This document shows positions 11,186 through 20,005 of a stretch of DNA of 64,000 nucleotides, one piece after another. Source of the DNA: Marthasterias glacialis (lineage: Eukaryota; Echinodermata; Asteroidea; Forcipulatida; Asteriidae). Positions within the stretch are counted from its first letter, which is position 1; each line of letters opens with the position of its first letter. The DNA lies in NCBI GenBank assembly GCA_911728455.2, contig OU452219.1:8306320-8370319 (forward strand), in the 5' to 3' direction. The position numbers were made by a program, and so were the translations under genes. The notes beneath the pieces were generated by a model that saw only the letters and a program-made list of their open reading frames with translations, had not been told where the DNA came from and searched no databases.

Positions 11186-11977
11186 TTATTCTTCCTTTCT
11201 TGCTACTTTTACTCCCACATCATATACTCGCGTCGTCTTGCTCATCTTTCGAACGCGGCCACCCTCGTCATACTTGGTTACCTCGTATGTTTCTGTAATC
11301 CGAAGTAACTTGTCCTGGATCATCTCCTTAATTTCTAGGGGCTTCCACCTCAACCTGGTCCTTCGTTTATCTTTTCCTTCGTCACCGCTGTCACTGCTCT
11401 CACTCTCACTCTCGCTCTCGCTTCCACTGCTACTGCCACTCTCCACCTTGTAACTAGCCATCATCTTCCCTTTCCCTTTTCCTTTTCCTTTTCCGCACGT
11501 CTCATTTGCCTCTGTCTCCTCTGCCTCCGTCTCTTCTGCTTCGCACATTTCCAACTCTCTCTCAATGTCTGACGACCCCATCAACGAAATGGCTGCCTCA
11601 GCTGCTCTCTCTTCCTCGTCATCTTTCTCTTCCTCATTCCTTTCCGGCCTCTTATCATCTTTTACTTTCTCTGCTGTTTGTTCTCTTCTACTGTCTTCCG
11701 GTGTGACTTGTTCTACTTGTGGGCGTGTCCTCTTAGCCTCTTCTACCCATCTGGGGTGAACTGAACTGTAGTGCCGTTTGAGGGCGAACCTCTGTAAGTA
11801 GCTCTGGGGGCACCGGCGGCAGTGGTACCGGTCCCTATACTGCATATGTGTCATCCGGTGACGGTCGAAATTAAATCGTTTCCCGAATCTTACTCCACAC
11901 TCATTGCATGTAAAAATCCTGCGTTCGTTAAGAATTTCCTTCATATCCTGTAACTTCACATCCATCGGGAACTCCAT
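11186..11977 (-). CDS. Retrotransposon ORF3: two-finger C2H2 zinc-finger protein with acidic/Ser-rich tail
   Basis: This is a 263-residue frame downstream of pol in the env position; the frame is open from 12016, but I chose the ATG at 11977 because its context (AGAACATGG) has A at -3 and G at +4. Numbering from that Met, finger 1 is C24-x2-C27-x12-H40-x3-H44 and finger 2 is C53-x2-C56-x12-H69-x4-H74. After the fingers come a charged Glu/Lys/Arg linker (about 85-150), a Lys-Gly repeat (KGKGKGKGK, about 162-171), a Ser/Glu/Asp run (about 179-204) and a basic C-terminal region. No signal peptide or membrane helix is visible, so it is not an envelope protein. C2H2 pairs usually bind DNA or RNA; a role in targeting, silencing escape or RNA packaging is inference. 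It could also be a captured host gene. Expression may need splicing: the intergenic sequence just upstream looks like an acceptor. Confidence 0.85.
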   Translation of the reverse strand: MEFPMDVKLQDMKEILNERRIFTCNECGVRFGKRFNFDRHRMTHMQYRDRYHCRRCPQSYLQRFALKRHYSSVHPRWVEEAKRTRPQVEQVTPEDSRREQTAEKVKDDKRPERNEEEKDDEEERAAEAAISLMGSSDIERELEMCEAEETEAEETEANETCGKGKGKGKGKMMASYKVESGSSSGSESESESESSDSGDEGKDKRRTRLRWKPLEIKEMIQDKLLRITETYEVTKYDEGGRVRKMSKTTRVYDVGVKVARKEE

Positions 11978-11985
11978 GTTCTCTC

Positions 11986-12016
11986 CCTCTATAAAAATAG
12001 TCGTAAAGAATAACAA
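11986..12016 (-). promoter_or_regulatory. Splice-acceptor-like sequence before the C2H2 ORF
   Basis: On the minus strand a pyrimidine-rich run ends in TATTTTTATAG, with AG at 11990-11989, and is followed 11 nt later by the ORF3 ATG. This arrangement would allow a spliced subgenomic mRNA, as used for env in some LTR elements. The donor is not identified. Confidence 0.4.
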
Positions 12017-12066
12017 ATTGTTAATAACTCTTAGAATATCAAACTAAATCCTGAGGTTACTTAGGC

Positions 12067-15000
12067 TTATTCCAGAAACATATATCTCTCTGGAGTTTTT
12101 CTTATCCTCTCTGGATTTCTCCTAGGTTCTACTACATCTTCTAACTCCTGCATATTTCTTTTAGTGCGTTCCCTTACAGGTGGTCCTTCATAGACCTTCA
12201 ACCTATCGGCATGTATCACAGCAAAGTTTCCCGGTTTCTTTTTAATCCGGAATACTACATCTGTGATTTGCTTCACTACTTTGTATGGTCCTTCCCAAGG
12301 TAAGGAAAGTTTTTTACATTTCCCTTTCATCCTATGCGGGTTATGTACCCATACGTAAATTCCCTCAACAATCTTACAGTCATTGGCTGTGCGATTGTAT
12401 TGTTTCTTTTGCCTTATTGCTGCATCATGTAAGCATTTCCTTGCTCTATCATGTGCCTCAGAGAATTTATTCTTCAGATCCTCTACATAGTCGCTATCCT
12501 CTAATCTATCCTGGGGTACTTCTATAGTTAAATCTACAGGTAACTCTACATTCCGTCCTAGCATCATCATATTAGGAGTTTCCTGTGTTGACTCCTGTAT
12601 AGCACTTCTGTATGCAAACATTGCATACGGTATTTGTTCATCCCAATCTTTTTGGTTCCTCTGGGGATCTACCAAAGTTGCTACAATATTCATCAAAGTC
12701 CTGTTAAATCTCTCCACAAATCCATCTGACTTGGGGTTATACGGAGTGGTTCTAGTTTTCCTAATTCCTAGCAACTTACACACTTCAGCCATAATGTTTG
12801 ACTCAAAGTTCCTACCCTGGTCACTGTGTAATTCTCTGGGTACACCAAAACGACATATAAATTCCTCCACTACTTTCCTAGCTACTGTTTCTGCTGTCTG
12901 ATCCGGTATTGGATAAGCTTCTACCCATTTGGTAAAATAATCTCCAACTACCAGTATGTATCTATTTCCTCTATCAGTAATTGGTAATGGTCCTAAAATG
13001 TCCATAGCAATCCTTTCTAATGGTGCTCCAACTACGTACTGTTGAAGTGGGCATTTCCTATTCCTTATTGATTTGCGCCTAGTGCACAAATTACATGACC
13101 TCACGAAACTGCGTACATCCTGACTTAATCCTATCCAATAGTATCGACTTTGCACTTTTTGTTTTGTTTTCCTTACTCCTAAGTGTCCTGCTGTTTTTGA
13201 TCCGTGAAGTTCAGTTAACACTTCTTTACGAAGTTTCTCTGGCAACACTACTTTATAGTCTACTTGTTTACCATTATCTGATTCCCATTTCCTACATAGT
13301 ACTCCTTGTTTAACTTTTAATTGTTTCCACTGTGACACATATCCTTTAAACTCAGGGGATTGATCTGAAATCTCTTTCCATTCTGGCCTATCATTGTTTT
13401 GCTCTATGCTAGTGAGTAACTTTTCCAATACTACATCCTTAAGTTGAGTTTCCCTTAGTTCCTCCAGAGTGATTTGAGGTTCCATGGTTATCACTCTTAT
13501 TCGACTAAGCTTTGATCCATCCATTATACTATTTGTATCGCTTGTTGCTGACATATTTGTTTCTTGTTCTTCTTTTTCAGATTCACCTCCAGTTGTATCT
13601 GTGGTTTCTGCTCTAATTGGTTGCTCCTCATCCGTTATCTGTTTTTCATCCCAGCATTCATCACGTCCACACTGTTGACATTTACGGGAAAGTCCATCCG
13701 CATTGCCATGCTGTCTCCCTGGTCTGTGTATCAATGTCACATGGTACTGACTGATTGTCTCCAACCATCTTGCAAGTTGACCCTCTGGATCCTTGAAGTT
13801 TGTTAACCATCTGAGTGCTCCATGATCAGTTCTCACTGTTACAGCTCTGCCATACACATATGGTTTGAAATGCTTCAACGCAAATACAACCCCTAGTAGT
13901 TCCCTCCTAGTAACGCAATAATTCTTTTCAGCTTTGTTCAGACTCCTGCTAGCATATCCAATTACTTTTTCGGTTCCATCTTGGATTTGTGAAAGTACTG
14001 CTCCAAGTGCATATCCGCTGGCATCAGTGTCCAATATATAATCACCTATGGGTAGTGGATACGACAAGATCGGTGCTGATATTAACTTCTGCTTCAACTC
14101 GGTGAATGACCGTTCGCATTCCTCAGTCCACACAAATTGTCTGTTTTTCTCCGTCAGCTGGTGAAGTGGTCTGGCTATACTTGAAAAACTCTGGATAAAT
14201 CTCCGATAATATGATGCTAATCCCAAGAAGCTCCGTACTTCTGTCACGGTTTTTGGTCTCTCCCAATTCTTCACTGCTTCGATTTTACCTGGATCTGTCA
14301 TTACTCCTTCCGCGGAAACAACATGTCCCAAGTATTGCACACTTTGTTTGAGAAGATGGCATTTCTTCGGTTTTAATTTAAGTTTTGCGTCACGCAATCT
14401 CTGGAATACAACTTCTAGTCTCGATACTGCTTCTTCTATAGTCCTCCCAAAACACAGTATGTCATCAATATATAGCAACAAGATCTCCCATTGAAGTCCT
14501 GCCATTACTCGTTCCATTAATCGCTCAAATGTAGCTGGGGCGTTGCATAATCCAAATGGCATTACACTCCATGAGTATAATCCACCTTGTACAACAAAAG
14601 CAGATTTATCCTTTGCTGCATCATCAAGTTCAACCTGCCAGTATCCTGAAGCAAGATCTAAACTTGAAAACCATTTTGCTCCTGCTAACGCATTTAGTGA
14701 ATCCTCAATATTAGGTACTGGATATGAATCCTTCCTCGTCACATCATTTAATTTCCTATAATCAATACAAAATCTCTTAGTGCCATCCTTCTTTGTCACT
14801 AATACTACTGGTGAGGCCCATGGACTCGACGATGGTTCGATAAGCTTCTTCTCAAGCAGTTCTCCTACTTGTTTATTTATCTCATCTCTATTTGCTCCTG
14901 GTGCTCTCCTCGGTCTCTGTTTTATTGGTGCTGCAGTTCCTGTGTCAATACTATGTTTGACTAAACTTGTCTTCCCAATATCATAATCTCCTTTTGAGAA

Positions 15001-16059
15001 AACATCCTGATATTTAATCAGTAACTCTGCAACTGTAATCTGCTCCGATTGGCTCAATTTCTCAGAACTGTCTCTCCATAAATCGTGTAAGTGATCCGGA
15101 ATTTTCATTTCCACATCTGTCATTGTCCTAACAAATGCTGCATTCGCATTTTCTTCCTTCATATCTTCTTTTAGGTTAATGGATTCTTTATGGATGTGTG
15201 ACATTAATCCAATTACTGTCCCTTTTTTTATTGTGATGTCTTCAACACCAATGTTCATCACTCGCACTGGTAATACTTCAGTGGCAGCATTCACCAAAGT
15301 TCTAGCCACCAAAATTCCTTTGTCAGTTAAATTACTCTTTGGCGGTCCTTCAATCAAACCGCATCCTTTGTAATTAACTGATTTTGACAGTGTTGCTGTC
15401 ACCAATGCTTCTTGTCCTGCCGAAATAGATTGGGTCTCCAGTACTACTACTCTTAACTGGTTTTTGTCATCTGTGGCTAAGCATTGTATTTGTTCTCCTT
15501 TTATATTCAAAATAAGTTTCTCCATGTCCAAAGTTCCTCCGGTTTCTAATAAAAAATCTATTCCCAGTATTCCTTCATTGAAAATGTCGGCTACAATCAT
15601 TTCCAGTGAAGTAGTTGTTTTTCCTATCTGTAATTTAATCCATGCACTGCCTAGAACTTCTAGTGGATTTCCATCAGCTTGCGTGATTCCATACTTCAAT
15701 GTTTTCAATTGTGGTCTCACTCTCGTGTCTAATTTCAAGTAGGTTGACTTTGAAATAACTGTGTGTGTTGATCCTGTGTCTACTAGAAATTTTATATTCT
15801 TGTCACAGATTTCCCCATTAACAAAGAGTCCTGCTTGCATCTTATCTTTCATGGATTGTCCAACTGTCCTATCAAGCTCTAGTTTCTTGGAACTGTGCTC
15901 CTCTGACTTATTGGGTCTTTCCCAAAATTTGGCGGCCTCCTCTCGACCCTTGGAGTTGACCGGCAAATGTTTGACGGCATCATCCTGTATTGTTGATTTC
16001 TTGGATCCCGGGTTGGACAGTTTCGTGCAAAATGTCCATTCATTCCACATGCATAACAC
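12067..16059 (-). CDS. pol: Retrotransposon Pol: protease, reverse transcriptase, RNase H, integrase
   Basis: The open frame has 1330 codons. Its first codon (GTG at 16059) is only the edge of the frame; Pol is probably made by frameshifting from gag, which it overlaps by 181 bp in another frame. Residues counted from that edge: aspartic protease DTGS at 94-97 with ILGIDFL at 164-170; reverse transcriptase about 405-595 with Asp468 (SLDLA) and YIDD at 530-533; RNase H with Asp679, Glu720, Asp745 and Asp788; integrase zinc-binding H952, H959, C989, C992; integrase catalytic Asp1020, Asp1080, Glu1116; then a GPY/F-type module around 1255-1290 (PWEGPYKVV). The tail (RNPERIRKTPERYMF) has the basic pattern common at gypsy Pol ends. 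No stop or frameshift interrupts the domains, and all catalytic residues that I checked are present. Stop TAA is at 12067-12069. Confidence 0.96.
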   Translation of the reverse strand: MLCMWNEWTFCTKLSNPGSKKSTIQDDAVKHLPVNSKGREEAAKFWERPNKSEEHSSKKLELDRTVGQSMKDKMQAGLFVNGEICDKNIKFLVDTGSTHTVISKSTYLKLDTRVRPQLKTLKYGITQADGNPLEVLGSAWIKLQIGKTTTSLEMIVADIFNEGILGIDFLLETGGTLDMEKLILNIKGEQIQCLATDDKNQLRVVVLETQSISAGQEALVTATLSKSVNYKGCGLIEGPPKSNLTDKGILVARTLVNAATEVLPVRVMNIGVEDITIKKGTVIGLMSHIHKESINLKEDMKEENANAAFVRTMTDVEMKIPDHLHDLWRDSSEKLSQSEQITVAELLIKYQDVFSKGDYDIGKTSLVKHSIDTGTAAPIKQRPRRAPGANRDEINKQVGELLEKKLIEPSSSPWASPVVLVTKKDGTKRFCIDYRKLNDVTRKDSYPVPNIEDSLNALAGAKWFSSLDLASGYWQVELDDAAKDKSAFVVQGGLYSWSVMPFGLCNAPATFERLMERVMAGLQWEILLLYIDDILCFGRTIEEAVSRLEVVFQRLRDAKLKLKPKKCHLLKQSVQYLGHVVSAEGVMTDPGKIEAVKNWERPKTVTEVRSFLGLASYYRRFIQSFSSIARPLHQLTEKNRQFVWTEECERSFTELKQKLISAPILSYPLPIGDYILDTDASGYALGAVLSQIQDGTEKVIGYASRSLNKAEKNYCVTRRELLGVVFALKHFKPYVYGRAVTVRTDHGALRWLTNFKDPEGQLARWLETISQYHVTLIHRPGRQHGNADGLSRKCQQCGRDECWDEKQITDEEQPIRAETTDTTGGESEKEEQETNMSATSDTNSIMDGSKLSRIRVITMEPQITLEELRETQLKDVVLEKLLTSIEQNNDRPEWKEISDQSPEFKGYVSQWKQLKVKQGVLCRKWESDNGKQVDYKVVLPEKLRKEVLTELHGSKTAGHLGVRKTKQKVQSRYYWIGLSQDVRSFVRSCNLCTRRKSIRNRKCPLQQYVVGAPLERIAMDILGPLPITDRGNRYILVVGDYFTKWVEAYPIPDQTAETVARKVVEEFICRFGVPRELHSDQGRNFESNIMAEVCKLLGIRKTRTTPYNPKSDGFVERFNRTLMNIVATLVDPQRNQKDWDEQIPYAMFAYRSAIQESTQETPNMMMLGRNVELPVDLTIEVPQDRLEDSDYVEDLKNKFSEAHDRARKCLHDAAIRQKKQYNRTANDCKIVEGIYVWVHNPHRMKGKCKKLSLPWEGPYKVVKQITDVVFRIKKKPGNFAVIHADRLKVYEGPPVRERTKRNMQELEDVVEPRRNPERIRKTPERYMFLE

Positions 16060-17315
16060 AAATTGCTCTCTCCCTGTTGATTATCCTGAAATCTCGGTTT
16101 CCTCATAACCAACTCCTTTGTATTGCACTTCTTCATGTCATCCATAGCTTTTGTTAGCTCTGCTAACGTTGTTCTTATTTCTGCTAGTCCAGTAGCAAAA
16201 TTTGTCATCTGATTATTCGGATTGGGCATTCCATCAGTTCTATTAATATTCCTGGCATATCTATTTGGCTTCATCCTGTCCCTACTGTGTTCGGTGAGCA
16301 GGAAACATTCCGTTTCGGACGCTGCTCTTATCGCATCGTCCAATGTCTCTGGCCTTGACCTAAATATCCCAGCTCTAATTTCTGGATCATCCATAGCATC
16401 CAAAAAGTGGCCTTTTGCCAATCTCTCCCTCACTTCTCGTGGTAACTCTGGGTACGCCATGGCAGTCAAATCACGTATCTCCTGTCCAATTTCTTGAAGA
16501 GTTTCATTCTGTTTCCTCTTCCGCATCCTTAGTTCTAAAAGATAATTCTCTGGGTGCTTACCAGATCCAAACCTTTGGTTCAGTTTTGTCACTAATTCTC
16601 TGTAAGTCATATGTCCATTCAGTGGCATGTTGCCCAATACTTTTAACGCTGGTCCTTGTAAACGTGTGGCCAAGTGAAAAGCTGCATCTTTATCCGACCA
16701 TTTATTTACCATCTTACAGGCTTCAAAATGTCTGTGATAATCTCCCCATCCTACACGACCATCAAACTTTTCCGGAGTTACCTCTTTCCTACTGACGAAA
16801 GATCGGTCTCCACGTCTCTCTGGATTTCTAAAAAAAACATTATTGTCCACACCTACATAAGGTTCATGGGCACTCCTAGCTGTGCGCCAGTTTCTCCTTG
16901 GTTCCTCATATTGTCTATCCATTTGCCTTTCATAGTCATAATCCCTATTGTACGGCAGTTCTCCTCGAACTGGGTACGTATTTTGATTTCGCATCCTCAT
17001 ATTACTCCGGTTTTCCTCATGTTCATGCAGTTCCAGCTCTGGGTAGCTAAACCTAATTTCTGCAGCTGCTTCGTCCGGATAAGCTCCACGTCTATCCTCA
17101 TGGACTGATGGAGACACTGTATCTCCCCTATGTTCCATTTCATCCACGACTAAAGTTCTCTGTTTATCTCCTTGTTCTGCTCCAGATATGGCTGTATTCC
17201 TCGGCTGACTGTTTTCGTCACTGATGTGACCAGTATTGACCTCGTTGCTGACCTTACTGAAATTTGTGTTGCTGACCTCCAAACTCCCTTCTTCCTCATG
17301 AACATCCGTGTTCAT
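15879..17315 (-). CDS. gag: Retrotransposon Gag polyprotein
   Basis: The frame has 478 codons from ATG at 17315, the first in-frame ATG after the primer site. Residues 1-180 are charged and of low complexity. About 185-320 is a retrotransposon-gag-type capsid domain ('EKFDGRVGWGDYHRHFEACK', 'LATRLQGPALKVLG', 'LVTKLNQRFG', 'ETLQEIGQEIRDL'). A single CCHC zinc knuckle, C420-x2-C423-x4-H428-x4-C433, forms the nucleocapsid near the C-terminus. The 3' end overlaps the pol frame; pol is offset by -1 relative to gag, so -1 frameshifting is the likely route. I saw no classical slippery heptamer that I could name with confidence. Confidence 0.93.
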   Translation of the reverse strand: MNTDVHEEEGSLEVSNTNFSKVSNEVNTGHISDENSQPRNTAISGAEQGDKQRTLVVDEMEHRGDTVSPSVHEDRRGAYPDEAAAEIRFSYPELELHEHEENRSNMRMRNQNTYPVRGELPYNRDYDYERQMDRQYEEPRRNWRTARSAHEPYVGVDNNVFFRNPERRGDRSFVSRKEVTPEKFDGRVGWGDYHRHFEACKMVNKWSDKDAAFHLATRLQGPALKVLGNMPLNGHMTYRELVTKLNQRFGSGKHPENYLLELRMRKRKQNETLQEIGQEIRDLTAMAYPELPREVRERLAKGHFLDAMDDPEIRAGIFRSRPETLDDAIRAASETECFLLTEHSRDRMKPNRYARNINRTDGMPNPNNQMTNFATGLAEIRTTLAELTKAMDDMKKCNTKELVMRKPRFQDNQQGESNLCYACGMNGHFARNCPTRDPRNQQYRMMPSNICRSTPRVERRPPNFGKDPISQRSTVPRN

Positions 17316-17448
17316 TATTTCTGTATTCCTCTATCCACTTGTGTTTTCCTCTAACTCCTGAATATCCTGATCGGTTTTCCTAATAGAGTTTCCTCCAAAG
17401 CTTAATCCTGACACTCCTTTTTCCACAGTTTTATCCTAAAACTATTTT

Positions 17449-17466
17449 ATCCCACCGCTGCCACCA
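17449..17466 (-). other. Primer-binding site for tRNA-Leu
   Basis: On the plus strand the sequence reads ATCCCACCGCTGCCACCA, which equals the 3' end plus CCA of metazoan tRNA-Leu (AAG-type acceptor ending ...CCGCTGCCA, recalled from knowledge). The element RNA is therefore complementary over 18 nt. One base (17467) separates it from the 5' LTR. The 133-nt leader between here and the gag ATG is A-rich on the element strand. Confidence 0.85.
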
Positions 17467-17467
17467 C

Positions 17468-19547
17468 TGTGGCGGAAATTGCCCGTTGCCGGGGTCGTTG
17501 AAACCTCGACCCGGGAACGACGTCGATAGCGCTGCCACCAGGCGGAAAATTTAAAGGCCTAAACCACCGGAGTTCCGCCTCACCGGTTCAGTATCTCAAA
17601 ATGGTAGACTAGGGTCCGCTGTCAAAATATATGACCAAGTGAAAGGATAAAACCGAAATAATTGAATATGCACACAAATGTTTCAATTCTGAATAAATGT
17701 AACAATTAATTTATTTGACTCCACAGCAAAGTAAATTATTATTTACACTGCACACTCTTCCAGGCCAATATTCACTTTAAGAAATACAATATGTTACTTA
17801 ACTATAGGACCCTAATATTTTCCAGAAGCTAAAATCTCAATAAGTGCTGGCCCAATAGCCGGCAAATCCACTATATCAAAAGAAAAACCTAAGTGATACT
17901 GCGCTCCCTGAGCTAACAACAATATCCACTTATCTTCTAAAACACTGAAGTGATCCTGCGCTCCTTGAGCTAACAACAAAATCCACTCCTTAAAACACAG
18001 AGGTAATCCTGCGCCCTACGGCTACAACAAGATTCACGTCTCTATCCACAAGTGATATTTTCACAGTAGGCATCATTTATCCTACACTATCAACTTGCTT
18101 AAACTCTAAAAATACAGACCCTAAACAATTGGAGTTTTATATTCTACGCACTTGGCTCAAATATCCTCCTTAAATACGGGAAAATATTAACTGGTCCTAT
18201 ACAAGTAAATATCCAAATCCTTAAGGCTCCTCGGAAATTGCTCCCCGAATCTTAGATTGGCTCCTCTAGTGATAAATGACTGGCTCCTTTAATTAGTGAT
18301 GTACTGGCTCCCCAGCTCCCCAGCTGCCTAACTTGCTCCCCAAGTGATAACAAGTTAGCTCCTCAGCTCCTCAAACGATAAACTTATTCTCTTGACTATT
18401 ACCTGAATCTATAACTTCTTAACTGTTTAATTAGCTCCCCTAACAATAATAAATAAGCTCTTCAACTCCTCAAACGTGCAACTTGCTCCCCCATAAATTT
18501 GGCTCCCCTACTCCTGAAATCGCATCTCCCAAATACAAGGAAAGTTGTGAACAAAATGTATTCTCAACAAAGCATCATCAAATCCTCCTTAAGAAAATGT
18601 GATTCCTTGTTCCAGTAAATAATATTCTGAAATATTATTCACATACCTCTATTTCAGCAGCTCCCCAATTGTCCTCTGTACTCAGGTTAAAATTTGTTTG
18701 GAGGTCAGCAACAATTTCAGCCTCAGCTTGCTCAGCTTAATTATTCTGATCAACAACACACTGCTCCAATTTTTCTCCCCTTTTTATACAAATTGAACTA
18801 CGCGCCTTACGCACAGAAAGTTCTCACGCGTAATCGATAAGCCACGCCTACATTTTCTGGTATTGGCTCAATAAATTACAAGTTCAAGTCGTAAATCGAC
18901 TCAAAATTACCTTTTTATACAATCTAATTTTAATTAAAAGGGCTAAAGTATTCCTTAACATTTACTCTTACTATTTACATGAAATAATGGTGTCCTAAAG
19001 AAAGTTACTGCTTAAAAACGTCTCCGTAAGTACACTTAGTAACGAATGTAAACAAAGCCCTGTTCATTCATAAAGTTGTGTGACGTAAGCTCATTAATAT
19101 GCACAAACCGGTAGATGCACTGAAACAGACGACAATGATGTAACTTTTCTACTTAATTTTTGCACTGGAAAGGTTCTACTCTCATGACCATCAAAAGTAT
19201 AAAAGCTTGTTCACTATAAAATAAAGTAATTTTACAGTCATAAATAAAAGTGTTTTTGTGGCTCACAAACTGGATAATAATTTCTGAACATCCGACCAAT
19301 CATGTTGAGTTTAGAACAACGGAAGACGCCATCTTGGATTCCATATAAACAGTGTTTGACATGTGTTCAACATACACACACGTGTGTAAAAATCATCGCT
19401 ACACACCAGTGGATTTATACATTGGAAATACATCCTGAATCAATAAAAATCATGGAAATAGTTGCTGGAAACATTGTGCATCTAAAGTAGAATATCTAAA
19501 GGTAAGATTGACGAAAATAGCTGAAAACTGGGGGCATTTTCGTCACA
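17468..19547 (-). repeat. 5' LTR (2080 bp)
   Basis: It is the same length as 8594-10673, with no mismatch noticed when the two are read side by side (constant offset of 8874). In element orientation it starts TGTGACG and ends CCGCCACA. It should hold the promoter, with a TATA box at 18788-18781. The identity of the two LTRs points to a recent insertion. Confidence 0.95.
18781..18788 (-). promoter_or_regulatory. Candidate TATA box of the retrotransposon promoter
   Basis: TATAAAAA on the minus strand in the 5' LTR (copy at 9914-9907 in the 3' LTR). If it is used, transcription starts near 18755. U3 would then be about 790 bp and R unusually long (about 1 kb, up to the AATAAA at the 17710-17715 equivalent). 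Motif evidence only. Confidence 0.4.
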
Positions 19548-19551
19548 CCTG
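19548..19551. repeat. Target-site duplication CCTG (right copy)
   Basis: It repeats 8590-8593 on the far side of the retrotransposon. Confidence 0.85.
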
Positions 19552-20005
19552 TTTACACGCAAATGTTTCCCCCGCCTGGAAATGGAAGCCGAGTAAAGAT
19601 GCCATTATGTAATTTCGGACCACCGGAGCAAAGGTCGCCCGGTCATTCAACTGCGGAGCGTGCACAGAACATACACACGTCATCTAACGCTTTGTTTTAC
19701 CCACACAAGGATAAAAAGGTCTTATATATATTGGAATTTTGTGGCTATTGAGAGGCGGTGTAATCCCAGATTACAGACCTTTGTCCTTTTGTTCCAAGAG
19801 GAGGACTACGAGTCATCGAGAGGCTTCCATCATTGTTCATTCATTGTATTTCGGCTCCATTGAAGAGTGAGCCAGCAATCAATCCATGGTTTCGTGTTTA
19901 GGACCACTCCTATACCATAGGAATCAGCTTTTTTTTGTAATTCACGGTGCGTGAATTCCGCCAAAAGAATCCTGCCAGGGGTACGGACGGGACCCAACAA
20001 ATAAA
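19548..20005 (+). repeat. Dispersed repeat interrupted by the retrotransposon (right part)
   Basis: Together with 8546-8593 this forms one copy of a repeat of roughly 500 bp, split by the LTR element. The reverse complement of 28610-29115 is an uninterrupted relative; shared words include 'ccagt(t/a)ggtgc(t/c)ggatga', 'ggcatctttat' / its complement, 'gaccgggcgacctttgctc' and 'ttccgccaaaagaa'. No ORF of note. Confidence 0.75.

Larger units (their letters stand above)
8594..19547 (-). mobile_element. Complete Ty3/gypsy LTR retrotransposon (10,954 bp)
   Basis: In element order it reads 5' LTR 17468-19547, tRNA-Leu primer site 17449-17466, gag 17315-15879, pol 16059-12067 (overlapping gag by 181 bp in another frame), a C2H2 zinc-finger ORF 11977-11186, polypurine tract 10685-10677 and 3' LTR 10673-8594, with CCTG target duplications. 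Pol order is protease, reverse transcriptase, RNase H, integrase, which is the Ty3/gypsy (Metaviridae) arrangement. All three ORFs are open and both LTRs are 2080 bp with no difference found on reading. The insertion is therefore young and the copy may be able to move. It lies between the convergent genes PPP5 and NTPCR, inside an older repeat. The third ORF takes the place where envelope genes sit in errantivirus-type elements but encodes no signal peptide or membrane segment. Confidence 0.96.

Noticed and set aside
11186..12016. ORF3 as an envelope gene
   Set aside because: It has the position of env, but contains two C2H2 fingers and acidic low-complexity sequence, and no signal peptide, furin-type site context or transmembrane segment.
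16057..16059. GTG/Met as the true start of pol
   Set aside because: It falls inside the gag zinc-knuckle codons in another frame and has no ATG; frameshifting from gag is far more likely.
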